The notes under the pieces are model-generated. The model was not told the origin of the DNA and searched no databases. It was given only the letters and a program-made list of their open reading frames with translations. A stretch of DNA of 64,000 nucleotides from Siphonodentalium dalli (taxonomy: Eukaryota > Mollusca > Scaphopoda > Gadilida > Siphonodentaliidae), in NCBI GenBank assembly GCA_032622095.1, contig CP136061.1, positions 7,698,734-7,762,733 of the forward strand, given 5' to 3'. Within the stretch, counting starts at the first letter, position 1, and the number at the start of each line of letters is the position of its first letter. Below, piece after piece: positions 1 to 11,575 of this stretch. Both the position numbers and the translations under genes were made by a program.

Positions 1-1331
1 TTTAGCGAGTGTGGTAAATCATCAATCACACGAGTTGTGTAAATTTGGTATTCAAAAACACTACGTGTGTATTTTGTTTATACCATGACCGGTACAGGAG
101 CAAAAAATGCTATGAAATCGAAATAAACCAACTTAAATTAATATCATTCTGTCGCACCATTCACAATCATCCGCTTTGTGTTCCCCACACTTGGCCGTAC
201 ATCGACGTACACTATCACAGCTGATCAGGCGTAATGATACATTGAATTAGATCAACATTCAATTGTACGAATATGGTATCATTGTAGCCAATTCACAATA
301 AACTGTAATGAAACCGCCATAAATAAACAACATGAATATATATGGGAATACGAATTTAATGAATATAAATATAACACATTGCGGGAACTTTTTTTCTCCG
401 CCGTACAGTCAACAGGAAACCACGAAAGTCATTTTGAAATCCACCGTTTGTTGTTCGAGTTTTTTACGTCTATTTCTTGAAATACGGTATATGTTCAATT
501 TGTTGATCTGGATGTGATTTCCACGGAATTAACTGTTCGTTTTGTATCGCATTAGTGAGTATAATATTCAATTGAATCGAAAGTATCAAATTGTTTTCAT
601 CGCGAGGCGCTACATTTAAAAAATAGAGTCATTTTGATCGAGGTCACGGAAGGTTAATGAAAGGTCAACTCGGATGTAGTTCTAATATGGGTATAAACTT
701 TAACCATTGAAATGCCATTCAAACGTGTTACCCACAGTATAAACGTGTTACCCACGGTCGGACGCCTGTTCACACACAGTAGGGTGTACAGCACAAATTT
801 ATTATATAGCATGTTTGTACACAGTACAATAGGGAGTCATGGTATAAAATGATTTATCCACCGCTCACTATCACTATTGCCTACATAATGCGTGCCTAAT
901 AAACCTTAAATTTATTACGTTAATGTAGCTTTATTAGGTCAACGTAGCTTTATTAGGTTAGTACTACTTTTATGACGTAATTTGATATGCAAATTGCGCA
1001 GGTAACTAAGGACGTCAACCGTTCTTAATGACGTCATTGTGATATCAGAACGTTTTTATCGTGTATAATTCACTAAAATAATTCGTAAAATGATATATGT
1101 TTTAGCTCTAAAACATCTATAAATCCTCAGAACAAGGTCTGCTTATAATAAATGTAAAAATTCTAACGAACTATTTCGCTCTAAGCTGCACTTCGGTTTT
1201 CCCACGTCATGAATGCTAATTGGTTTGCTTGACCTAATAAATGTAATGGCGTCATCGAAGTAACGAATGTAAAACTGAGGAAATGACAGATTTACCTCAC
1301 AAAAGGCAAGTTTTGTGCGATGGATAAATAA
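1..1331. other. AT-rich non-coding stretch
   Basis: No reading frame here looks like a protein. Two short direct repeats are visible: AACGTGTTACCCAC occurs twice near 721-755, and GTAGCTTTATTAGGT occurs twice near 925-959. Nothing else is recognised. Confidence 0.6.
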
Positions 1332-1476
1332 AATGTGTAGCTAATGTCATCGCTTAAACTGTTTATGTCCGCTCGGGGGATTTGGCATCTATTGGACTCG
1401 GCAGAGCCTCGCCCAATAGATGCTCAAACCGCCATCACGGACATAAACAGTTTAAGCGACGACACTAGCTACATAT
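1332..1476. repeat. Long imperfect palindrome, MITE-like hairpin
   Basis: The left arm (TGTAGCTAATGTCATCGC, then TTAAACTGTTTATGTCCG) is mirrored at the right end (CGGACATAAACAGTTTAA, then GCGACGACACTAGCTACA). The centre holds a second, inner inverted pair built on CATCTATTGG and CCAATAGATG. The whole 145 bp could fold as one hairpin, as short foldback MITEs do. No target duplication was resolved. Confidence 0.75.
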
Positions 1477-3060
1477 TCTATATATATGTACTGGGGTTTT
1501 TAATGCTATAATAGGGGCTTCATGTGATAGAGTTATTTCCCTTCCATTGAGAACAATAAACTGACAGTACAGACCAGATTGAAACTAAGCTTCCTATTTC
1601 AAATGTGATATAATATGAAATAAGGGTGGAGCCGTTAAGATTGGTACGATGTCATCTTGATATAGGCGTGACAACAGGGCTGTTTGATGGGTTCCACACC
1701 CCTCCTGACTTAGAATGCAGTTATCAACAAGAGGAAATTTCAGACCATAAACAAGCATTAAAAATGACGTTTTTAGACCAAAAAGTCGAACAGTTTGTTA
1801 CTTCCGGTTAAATATTTGGAGTAAAATGGTCATTAGCTGGAAAATTGTCCAACCATATTCGGTGGCGCTGGAGGTTGAATATTTTAATTTGGAACAAATG
1901 AAAGCCTGAGTTGGAGTCTTCTAACCAAATGGTGCAAAGTCCCGGACATGAGAAGTTCGGTCTGATTCAATGTGGTGGAAATTATATTTATTACATAATC
2001 CTACATTATTCCATTCAATAAACCAATTCTATAAATTGTGATATTAAACGTTCGTTTAATAATATACAATTATTGCATTCCTCCGAGGTTAACATAAGGA
2101 ATTATCAACCCGAGGAAGTTGATATTCACCAAGGCCGAAGGCTATGTTCCGCACGCTACGTCTCAAAATGCTATATGGCATCCAATATTTTCCAACAAAC
2201 TAATATGATCGCACATGACACGTAGTGGAGCAACCACACAAATACATCAAACTGTCACAACAATTCCAATCTATACACGTAGTTTCCAACTGTTGCTGTG
2301 TCACGGCATGGGATTTCAAAATGTTGAATATGTTCACCAAAGTTGGAGGGGCGGATTCCGCGGAACACTACAGTACAACAACCCTGCCACCACATCTCTC
2401 GTTAAAGCAACTCATACACCTCCATGCCAAACTAAACCTAGCAATTTTCCACGTTTATCTATGAAAAATATATATGACTACATGAGCGCATTATCCCAAA
2501 ATATCACTGGGAAAATCTTTTTCATGTTTCATGGGCACTTGTCAATAGAAAACATTCCTCGTTTGAATCTAGTCTGTATTTTTTTCTAGAAAATGGTCTT
2601 TAGAGACGTCTCTTATTGCATTTAAGTGTATACATTGTGGAAGGAAGCTGAATTAGCTCATGCCTGCAGGTCAAAAATTCAAACTGATAGTCAAAAGGAC
2701 ATTTGAAAACAGGATGAAGAATACAATCTTATATATACACACTAGGTCAAAAGAAGAACAAACAAAAAAGGAATAATGAAAACCAAACAAACAAACAAAC
2801 AACACGTGTGTAGGGAGGGATCCAGGATCCCATATTTATTGTGTGCATATTGTATATAAAAAGTTGTATATGTGTTATGCGTGTTACTCATTAATTTGTG
2901 TCGTTGTAATAAAGCTTTGATTTGCGTACTGGTGACTAAAAGACTTATCAAAGTCAAATATACATTATGTGCGCTGTTTCCTAACTTCTAACAAAAGCGA
3001 TTATACGCTGATAGAGCCTCTATTTATGTCCCGTGTTAGCACGGTCAATAAATCGTGTAT
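1477..3060. other. Non-coding stretch with one dispersed-repeat fragment
   Basis: No convincing coding sequence. About 60 bases near 1505-1565, including AATAAACTGACAGTACAGAC, recur in diverged form near 60960-61020, so this is dispersed repeat DNA. The rest shows nothing I recognise. Confidence 0.5.
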
Positions 3061-3540
3061 GTGTATATATAAGGCCGTGGCTTAAGAGCAGTATATCGCT
3101 ATTTGGCTATATGGGCCTGACACGTTATACCGTTCTTTAGAACCAAACGCTAAAGAGTGGTATACCACTTTTCATCTTTATGGGTCTGATACGCTTAAGA
3201 ACGGTAGGCTATAGGGCCTACCGCTCTTTAGCGGTTGGTACCAAGGAACGGTATGGGCCTACCGCTCTTCAGCGCTGGCACTAAAGAACGGTATACTGCT
3301 ATTAAGTGACAAACGTCAAAGAACGGGGCACGGGAGTGGTGTACATCGGTATATACCAATATTTAGCTATATATGGTCCTGGCGCGATAAAGAACGGTCT
3401 TACATGATCATCCGTACTGCTCGATCTCCAGTATCCGACTATAAATTAGAGCCGTATACCGCTCCTTAGCCCTCATCGCTCATGAGCGGCATGCCGTTCT
3501 TGAGCCCTCAGTGCTAAAGCCACTTCGTATATATCAGTAT
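3061..3540. repeat. Degenerate repeat of palindromic GGTATACCG / GAACGGTA motifs
   Basis: Variants of CTAAAGAACGGTA and its complement TACCGTTCTTTAG recur many times in both orientations, separated by text such as TGGGCCTGAC or TGGGCCTACC. The motif is itself nearly palindromic, so neighbouring copies can pair. No clean period is visible, and the array looks old and diverged. No coding potential. Confidence 0.6.
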
Positions 3541-5515
3541 CAGTATCATTTATTTCGAAACAAGTCATCCGACTTTTTGTTCCGATTTGAAACATGGATA
3601 TAAATTATAACGTAATCATAAAAACAATATGTTAAAATCACTCATCGTACTCATATTTCTGGCTATAGAAATATGAGTCAAACAGTTCTTTGAACTGCGT
3701 CAGGTTGACGGATGAAACAATCATCTCTGGTAAATTGTTCCATGGTATAACAACTCTCTGGGTGAAATAATATTTGCCTATGTCTTTAGTTTTACGAGGC
3801 AATTGTAATTTCAGCGAGTGACCCCTTGTGGTTGTAGATAATGATCTTTGAAAATACAAGTCCGTATTTACGTTGTAAGACTGTTTTAAAATTTTGAAGG
3901 TCTCTATCATATCTCCACGGAATCTGCGAAACTTCACTGACATAAAATTGAGACGTATTAATCTTTGTTTATAATTCAGTTCTTTAAGTTGTGGGACCAT
4001 TTTTGTAGCACGACGTTGTACACACTCTAGTGACACACACTGGTATTTATGGTGTGGGTGCCAAACAGTGTTACAGTACTCCAATACAGGTATTACCATG
4101 GATATGTATAACTGTCTGAACGTATCCAATTCCAAACTGACGAATGTTCTTTTTATTATGCCGAGGATTCGGTATGCCTTACTACATACAGCGTTAATGT
4201 GGATGTCAAATTTCAATTTTTCATCAATCGTTACTCCTAAGTCTTTTTCCGATGGGCTGACTAATATTGGTGGATTTTCTGGAACATCAGACATCACATA
4301 TATATTGCGAGGATTGTTGTGGCCCATGTGTATAACATGCGTCTTCTTAGAATTGAATTGTAATTGCCAATCCATGGACCACTTACACATAGCATCAACA
4401 TCTAGTTGTATATTGTCCTGAAGTGGATTTCCAATGATCTTAGTATCATCAGCGAAAATTTTGCATGTGGTAGTAACACGTTCAGGTAAATCGTTAATGT
4501 ACATTGTAAAAAGAATAGGTCCAAGAACCATACCCAGAGGTACACCGCTGATCACCGATGTCCAGCCTGAGAATGAAGACAAAACAGAAACTCCTTTATC
4601 CACGAGAAAATGTTGTCACGAATTCCGTATGAATATATTTTGCTGAGTAGCCTATTGTGCAGAACAGTATCAAAGGCTTTTTTGAAATCGAAATATATAA
4701 CATCAACTGGTTCGCTGTTATCAAGAGACGATGTGACATGTGATAGATATTCGAGTAGTTGAGTTTTACATGAGCGGCCAGATCTAAATCCGTGTTGACA
4801 TGTAGTGAAAAGGTTATTTTCTTCCATGTGAGTCTTAACAGCATCAGCAACGAAAGACTTCAATACTTTGCAGAGAATACAGGTTAGACCCACAGGACGA
4901 TAGTTTCCAGGATCAGATTTGGTTCCTTTTTTGAAAAGGCATGACACGTTCGCTTGTTTCCACAGCTGAGGTATTTTCCCATCAGACAGAGATCTGTTTA
5001 ACAGGATGGATAATGGTATACTGAGCTCCGATGCCGATTCTTTTAGTAGTTTTGGGTGGATATTATCAGGCCCACATGCTTTGTTTGGATTTAGGTTGCG
5101 TAGTTTTCTCTCAATTGCATGGGGCGTGACTTGAATACTTGCTAGGAATGTTCCATTGCAACGCTCGTCGATTACTGGTATATCTGTTTGATTCTCCTTG
5201 TGAAAACCCCAGCAAAGTAATCGTTCAGCACTTTCGCTTTATCTTTTTGCCAGTTTTGCCACCATTTGTCTTCAGGTCTCCGATCCCTTGCTGCGATGCT
5301 GTTTTGCTTCGCACATAATTCCAAAATGCTTTTGGATTTTTGTGAGATTCTACTGAGATTTTCCTTTCAAATACCCTTTTCGTCGTCTTTATCAATATAT
5401 TTGTATCACTTCGAAGCTTCTTATAAATTTGATAGTCTGCGTCTGAACGAGATCTCCTGTACTTTTTATAAGCCCTACGCTTCTCTCTGACTTTCGATAT
5501 TTGTATATATAATTG
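3541..5515 (-). mobile_element. 5'-truncated non-LTR retrotransposon (LINE-A, CR1/L2/Jockey-like)
   Basis: A minus-strand LINE fragment of about 2 kb. The 3' end, at the low coordinate, carries an AATAAA-like signal followed by a short tandem tail of TGATAC units near 3541-3554. Tails of this sort are common in the CR1/L2/Jockey assemblage. The 5' end stops near 5510 in sequence that resembles a dispersed repeat also seen near 10050, so the endonuclease and any ORF1 are missing. This is normal 5' truncation. Family placement rests on the RT block style and is only moderately certain. Confidence 0.8.
3638..5510 (-). pseudogene. LINE reverse transcriptase, frameshifted
   Basis: Would copy element RNA at a nicked target site. 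Reading from 5510 down, one sees the linker upstream of the RT (NPKAFWNYV), then ACGPDNIHPKLLK, NYRPVGLTC, QHGFRSGRSCKTQLLE, the first catalytic block IYFDFKKAFD, block B as SGVPLG, the FADD catalytic box (residues 50-53 of the 3638-4603 segment), and a typical C-terminal PWNNLP motif. The frame changes near 5235, near 5187 and in the overlap at 4552-4603, so no single protein can be made. Block B has Leu where SGVPQG is usual, another sign of decay. The RT assignment is secure; the clade is not. Confidence 0.88.
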
Positions 5516-5844
5516 CGTCTATAGTCTAGTGATGTGAAATCAGTGTTTCCGGTAGAGACCAAATGTGTCTGGATTCTGGCCCACAAAGCCAAATGACGTA
5601 AATGACGTCATGATCATGTCATGACGTCTTCGCTGGTTTTCGTTCAGCTAACCAACGAAATTGGTCAAAATGAAACTAATCTATAGGCCTAAATCACATA
5701 GGAATTGTTCAGAAAAACTGAAGTTGGTAATTTCATAACCATCCCGTTGGTCCACTTCCGATTCTGTGATTTCACCATTTCTTTTGGGAAATTATTGTTC
5801 CCAGGATGCTATGCGAAAGCGGAGCGGAAGTCACGTGATGTTTT
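5516..5844. other. Non-coding DNA between LINE-A and a cloverleaf palindrome
   Basis: Contains a diverged copy of a sequence also present near 10040-10120 (shared words include GGATTCTGG and CAAATGAC). No coding signal. Confidence 0.45.
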
Positions 5845-5915
5845 AAGGACGACCAGCTGGGCGCAGCCCAGCCGCGCATATATGTTGCGCAGCAACATAT
5901 GCGCAGGTCGTCCTT
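5845..5915. repeat. Three-way-junction palindrome: outer stem enclosing two hairpins
   Basis: An outer stem AAGGACGACC (5845-5854) pairs perfectly with GGTCGTCCTT (5906-5915). Inside lie two independent hairpins. GCTGGGC/GCCCAGC (5856-5862 with 5866-5872) has a GCA loop. GCGCATATATGTTGC pairs with GCAACATATGCGC (5874-5888 with 5892-5904) with a two-base bulge. Single unpaired bases at 5855, 5873 and 5905 sit exactly at the junction, so the strand can fold as a T or cruciform. It may be the core of a short palindromic element; function is unknown. Confidence 0.85.
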
Positions 5916-5940
5916 ATACTAAGTTCGCTTTCGAACATGG

Positions 5941-5998
5941 GCGCCGCCATCTTGAATCAGGGGCGCCGCCATTTTGAATTTGAGGGCCGCCATCTTGA
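5941..5998 (+). promoter_or_regulatory. Three tandem YY1-like GCCGCCATNTTG motifs
   Basis: GCCGCCATCTTGAA, GCCGCCATTTTGAA and GCCGCCATCTTGAA follow one another within 58 bases, each preceded by GGGC or GGGGCGC. GCCGCCATNTTG is the known metazoan YY1 binding core. Regulatory activity is inference; there is no adjacent gene and the motif may simply be part of a repeat. Confidence 0.4.
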
Positions 5999-6082
5999 AA
6001 TGTCATTGCAATTAAATTAAAACTACAAAATGTTACTTTTCATATATATATATATATAGCCAACATAACATTATTCATTGCG

Positions 6083-6692
6083 TTAAAGGGGTACTGTACG
6101 CCAAATGTTGTTGTTGGTTTCTATAGTCTCCGAGTCGGAAAATAAGGTAAAAAAAATTTCATTATTTGAAAGTCTGTTGAGTACGAAGTAGTGTTACGGA
6201 TGACAAATTTACCGGAATGCAAAAATACAAATTGTCGTTGTCGAGTAATTTTTGTACAGTTTTCAACCAAATGAATCAAATAAAAGTTATATTATAGGCA
6301 TACTCATGATACTAGTCCCATATAATCATTTAAGTTATTGTATCGTCGCTAGTCAGTGAGTGGCTTGAGTGTTCTCCCCGTATCATCATAATATTTTAAG
6401 CGATCGTGTGTGCGATCGGTTTTACAATCCAGTATCCCTCAATTACATTGTTTGATCTGGTTTGATTACGGAAATTCGTAATTTAATTGACGCTATTTTA
6501 TGGCTCCAGTCATAAATTCAATTTATATCAAATTATTAACTTTTAAATTATTAAATTTTAAGATAGCCTATTAACCTGAGCGTTTACAGAATACATCTTC
6601 GACTCAAATTACTTATGTTTCTATATATTATCGATATTAGATCGTTGTTGTCACCGGAAATTTAATGAAAATGGCGTACAGTACCCCTTTAA
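6083..6692. mobile_element. TTAA-flanked MITE, family A copy 1
   Basis: Terminal inverted repeats TTAAAGGGGTACTGTACG and CGTACAGTACCCCTTTAA bound a 610 bp AT-rich non-coding interior. If the outer TTAA is the target duplication, the element begins AGGGGTAC. TTAA targets are used by piggyBac and Kolobok/T2-type transposons, and TTAAAGG starts are typical of T2-like MITEs. A second copy lies at 18252-18901 and shares the right-hand 200 bases in diverged form. No transposase is encoded. Confidence 0.85.
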
Positions 6693-7945
6693 GGCATTAC
6701 ATGGTTTATTCTTTGAACAATAATCATGACTTAAATCATAAATATTGTCGACCGGACTCGGGTTGCTATGCCATTCGGGAAATGTCGGAAATTTACATAA
6801 AACTGCAAATTTTCCTTAGCCACCTCACGAAAACAACATAGGCCTAATTCATATCGTAAATATCTTGAATGTTTATCATATAACTAAATAAACTTTTCTT
6901 TAGTTTAGTAAATTAGTAGAAGCATGACTGTTCTGTAAACTGTTAGGTTACGTCATATGTTGTATCCAAAGCGACGTCATATTGGCACGCGCATTTTCCC
7001 GCGAAAGTTATTGACGTTTTGACAGCGACGCGACATAGCACACAAAGCAGGCATACTGTTGGCATGGTTCGCAAAAGGTTTGGTTGGGTTGACGTTGTTT
7101 CATAGTGCATGGCTCCGAATCCGCGCTGGTATAAATGTAGATCCATGCAATTGTAATCAAACTGATCAAATCCCAACCTATAAAATCACTATAGAATCTA
7201 TACAGGTACTGAGGTAGGCCTACAAACAAATCATGTTCTTGGAAATTGAATGTTCTTCCTTACTTATATTCTAATGATTTGGGTTGTGATTTGAAACAAA
7301 CAAACAACCAAAATTATGAGGGGGTAAACCCAAGTTCTCACTCATAATAGCCGCAATTTCCAACCAAGCACAAGGGTTGTGGAGGAATTGAGAATGGGCA
7401 TATGTGCCAGTCAAAAAAATGGCCCCGGGGAGCCACGATCGAAAGGCTGGAAGATACATGTATGAGTATAATATGATAATTATGAGGTACAGACCCAATC
7501 CCCCTACCACAAGCAACCAACTTCGTGTACGTAATTGGTTATAAGAAAATATTTATAGTTAATTAAATCTTGACGTTCATATAAGTCAACACATATTAGT
7601 CTGAGTAGGGCAGGTCGTGACTGCACGGTCGTCCTTTTTTACATGGATTTCAATGCCATAATTTCTTGTTAGCCCTTTTTTGTGCGCCGTTTTTCATCGC
7701 GTCGAAATTCTGTTTCATGGTATTGTAAAAATTAATGACGTCATTCACGCCTAAACTTGAAAAGCAACAACGCGCCTGCGGCGCGTTGTGGTTGCTATAA
7801 TGAATGAAGACTTTGAAAAGTTATGTCATTGAATATACGACATTAAATACGCCAATAAGTCTTTATTTATCTGGCAAACAATTCATAGTTGCGTGAAACA
7901 TCATCACATGTTAGCCGTTGTTAGTTTCGCGTCCCATTTGTTGAT
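6693..7945. other. Non-coding stretch
   Basis: Only short spurious frames. One compact GC-rich hairpin (7767-7789) is listed separately. Nothing else is recognised. Confidence 0.5.
7767..7789. repeat. Perfect 10-bp hairpin, TGC loop
   Basis: ACAACGCGCC pairs with GGCGCGTTGT around a three-base loop. It stands out as GC-rich in an AT-rich neighbourhood. No element boundary or gene is visible nearby. Confidence 0.7.
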
Positions 7946-8401
7946 TTAAAGGGACTCAATCCGATCAGACGCTCCTAAATTACTATTTCTTTGGCTTCGG
8001 GGGTAACAAATATTTGATTCGAGTCGAGGAACCCACCTATCAAAGCTCAGAGTGATCAGATATCGACTTTTTGAAGTTTGTTATTTCTCGAGAAGTGTAA
8101 TAATAAGTGGCCCAGAAACACGTGGTCAAACGGAGGGTCTCGGACAAAATTGCCGATAACTCTAAAATGAAGTGGTAATACGGTCAAATTTCATGATCCT
8201 TTGGTGATAATACGGCCATATTTTGTTGAACAAAATGTTGATAGATAACACATTGGGAAATTTGATACCATAGTTGACAGCGGTTAGCATTATTTTGTTG
8301 CAATAAATCGATTCTGATAACTAAAGCGTATTTTGAAGAAATGTTGTTGTTGTTGCTTCTTGATGGTATGGGGACCGTCTGATCGGATTGAGTACCTTTA
8401 A
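7946..8401. mobile_element. TTAA-flanked MITE, family B copy 1
   Basis: Ends TTAAAGGGACTCAATCCGAT and ATCGGATTGAGTACCTTTAA are inverted repeats flanked by TTAA. Interior markers CTCCTAAATTACTATTTC, TTTGATTCGAGTCGAGGAA and CAAAGCTCAGA recur at 59903-60283 and 61388-61875, and partially at 24812-25067 and 28598-28828. Non-coding. Family B therefore has at least five copies in 64 kb. Confidence 0.85.
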
Positions 8402-8983
8402 GTGTGTTTTGTCGATGTTTTGGATCATGTAATAAAAAAACCCACAATTCGTCCTCAGTTTATAGTAGAATTTACAAAACTCGTCCAGTAAATTAGGTCT
8501 GGACCTCACCAAAGGCTCGGTCCAGACCTAATTTCTGGACTTGTTTTTACATTATGCTATGAACTGGGGACTCGTTGTAGCTCCTCAATATATGACACCC
8601 GTATAGGAAACCGTGCAGCCACGTACCTGCTCCCATATTAAGTGTATTATATTTCCTCTGCTTGTAGCACCGTGAGAGACGCAGTTGTGACGGTAGTTTA
8701 TCGTCTGCGACTAGCTCATCAAGTTCCATGTGCCAACAAACGTGAGTGTAAAAGTATCCATAGCTCTATTTTAGTCTTTTCTCAGAACGAGACTGGTTTT
8801 GCAAGCCACTTGATTCCTTGCTAAAGGAATTGCGGGCTAAATTATTAGAATTTGCCACTATCCGCACATTGACCACCCAATATAAGCTTGCTTTTATGGT
8901 TTATTTCTAATGATATTCCGTTGTAGCAGTTGTTACCATTTTGGTTACATTACACCAATTTGCCACGACTATATACTGCATGG
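8402..8983. other. Non-coding stretch with one hairpin
   Basis: Contains the palindrome at 8483-8540. No coding sequence supported. Confidence 0.5.
8483..8540. repeat. Hairpin with arms built on AAATTAGGTCTGGACC
   Basis: AAATTAGGTCTGGACC on the left is mirrored by GGTCCAGACCTAATTT on the right with a loop of about a dozen bases, and the outer GTCCAG and CTGGAC also pair. The stem totals about 22 bp. It may be a small foldback element. Confidence 0.8.
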
Positions 8984-9724
8984 TACACTGAGAAAACAAA
9001 TCCTGTCAATATGACTAACTTATGGTTAGTCACAAGCATTTTGGAGTCATTTGGACTAACCCATACATTCCCACAAGTCACTATGACTAACTCTGGCCTT
9101 AATCATGGTGACTAACTTACATGAATAATAACTATATTACAACATTGCCTTAAATTATGTTTAATATAATTGTTAAATGTTTAGCATCAAATGTATCTCA
9201 ATTATGTACAATCTATAAAGAAACTAATGTGATTGGAGATTATGGCATACATAACTGATCAAAGGCTACAATATTTGGATAACAGGTTCTAGTTCATAAA
9301 CATCACAGCCATCTCGGAAATGAACCAAGCTATAAATAGACCTATATCACAAACCATTGTTACACATCTCAACATACCAGTACTGAAATCTGAATTTTTG
9401 AGAATTTATTGAAAGATTGGCATGCTTTCAACCTGGTCTCAGATTCTGGATATTGCAGTATCTGGTTGAGTCTTTGATTAATTTGCACAATAGTTTCTCA
9501 AAATTACCTGTTCACAGTCCCTGTGACTAATAGAAGTCAATCAGAATGAATCACTCCTAATCATTTTGAATAAACTTGTCTTAGTCGTTATGACTAACAA
9601 CAATACGGCCATTATGACTAACTTTCCGAGTTAGTCATTATGACTAACCCAAGTTAATCATTAAGATGACAAAACTTTGACTAACATAAGTTAGTCATAT
9701 TGACTAACCTTTTTTCTCAGTGTA
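8984..9724. mobile_element. MITE with CACTGAGAAAA termini and GACTAA-rich ends
   Basis: TACACTGAGAAAA at the left is mirrored by TTTTCTCAGTGTA at the right, bounding about 740 bp. Both ends are rich in repeated GACTAACTT / TTAGTCA words. The same style is seen at 17174-17300 (TACACTGAAAAAAAA start) and at 36890-37055 (TTTTTCAGTGTA end). The interior is AT-rich and non-coding. The superfamily is uncertain. Confidence 0.8.
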
Positions 9725-11418
9725 CAACGCGTCAAACGTTCAACCACAACAAACAGTCGATGTCGACAATTTAACTTATTTATAGCAGCAGCAAAGATAG
9801 TTTGGTTTAGTTCATATGAGTCTAATATGACCATATACGCTAACGTAATTAACGAACCGCAGCTAAATCACACACAATGTATATATGTGGCTTTTTTAAT
9901 GTTATAAAAATAAGTTCATTGATATGTATTCCTATCAAATAAGATTCACTTTGGCCTTCCTTCGTTGGGTGATTATTATTAATTACACTCCGGACACAAG
10001 GGCTCATCGAAAACAATCAGTTGTCCGGATACGACATGACAATTGCAGCCTTGTTTGGATTCTGGTCCGCCAAGACAAATGACATCACGACGACGTACCG
10101 GTAACTGGTTTTCTGCTAATAAACGTAGGAAATTGATCTAATATGAACACATTTATTGATAGTAACTGTTTATAAATAAATACTTCAATTGTTCATTATT
10201 CCGATAGTAATTCCCCTTATTTTGGAATACTAGTAATCGATAGACACAGTAACAAAATTTTCCGATTACGAAATTAATGCTTTACGCCCACCGATCTACT
10301 GTGCGACAAAAGTGGTCGCATAAATTCAAAACAACAGAGTCGTATTAAAAAATAATTGGTGACGTCACAAAATCAGATATAGTCTATAAACGACCCAAAG
10401 CGTCCGGCTTTGGTTCGTTATTATCGAGTCTATCGCGACATATACACGGTGGTGAATCACGTGGTTTCCAGGTTAGTGAGTACCACGCATTCAAAATACG
10501 CAACCGCATGAAAACATAATAAATGAGGAACTGACACAAACATAGCATTTTGACTGTTAAGAGCATATGCTATTTTATTTCAAAAACAAGTTGATACATT
10601 ATGTGTTCGAAATACTCTATAATATTTTTCTATAACATTCTGACCAAAGTTTCCAGTCGGAGGTTCGTAGAATACAGAAGTCCATACATATAGGAGAATC
10701 CTTCGACTGACAACTTTGGTCAGAATATTTAAACAAACAACTGTGAGCTTGTGGACAAATGAGGTATCAGCTTGTTTGAAAGATAGTATAGCATATGCTC
10801 GATGCTGTCATAATACTATTTAATATATCATTATCATAGTTTATTATATGTTTCCTCATTTCTGGTCGCGTTTGCGATCGCTTCAGCCATTTTAGGTGCG
10901 TAATACTCATCAACTCGAAACTATAGGTGATTCCCCATCGTGATAAACAGTACCAAAATGTCCGAGCGAGATTCTTATTTAACCCAGTCATTGTTGGGGG
11001 GGGGGGGGTAATATACAAGCACCCAGCTGCACACTTCAACGGACAGGCATATCGTCACGTGACCACCTCGTTGCAATCACGACGAGGAACCCCGTCTCAA
11101 GTTGATAAGTAGCACTCAACAAGTAACGAACAAATATTTCAGGTTGACAATTTTTAAAGAATGTTAGAGAAAAACTAGTATATATCGGTAATTTAATTCA
11201 ATTATTTAATTTCTCATTACCAATACATGGCCATTCTGAGAAAGTAATGCATGCGCCGGTCGCCACTTCAGAAATGAATGGGTTAATTCATCAAAGCATG
11301 CGTCAATTTGGCAAACCGAGATTCATAACTAAACTTTGTTTTAAAGCTGTGCGAAAAAACAAATATAATTTAGTACAAACATGGAAACGGTATACTGAGT
11401 TAGGGTCGTTTGGTTATA
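9725..11418. other. Non-coding stretch
   Basis: No supported gene. A short inverted repeat at 10637-10726 is listed separately, and a run of about a dozen G lies near 10996. Part of 10040-10120 resembles the sequence flanking LINE-A at 5560-5640. Confidence 0.5.
10637..10726. repeat. Inverted repeat, 90 bp
   Basis: ATTCTGACCAAAGTT, then CAGTCG on the left, is mirrored by CGACTG, then AACTTTGGTCAGAAT on the right. Looks like a small foldback MITE; no target duplication was resolved. Confidence 0.75.
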
Positions 11419-11575
11419 AAGGATTAACTGTCATGTGGACTGTTTTTATGGAGATGTAACCATGAGGTAAGTGGTCATAACTTGTGTAAAACCCGAAGGG
11501 TTTTACATACAAGTTATAACCAATTACCTCACGGTTACATCTCCATAAAAACAGTCCACATGACAGTTAATCCTT
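11419..11575. repeat. Near-perfect 157-bp palindrome, copy 1
   Basis: AAGGATTAACTGTCATGTGG at the left is mirrored by CCACATGACAGTTAATCCTT at the right, and the arms continue to a central AAAACCC/GGGTTTT hairpin. Its left arm and centre recur at 63909-64000, where the window ends, so this is a dispersed palindromic element. Non-coding. Confidence 0.9.

Noticed and set aside
5845-5915. Viral inverted terminal repeat
   Set aside because: Only the geometry is similar; no associated replication or capsid gene and no second terminus are visible.
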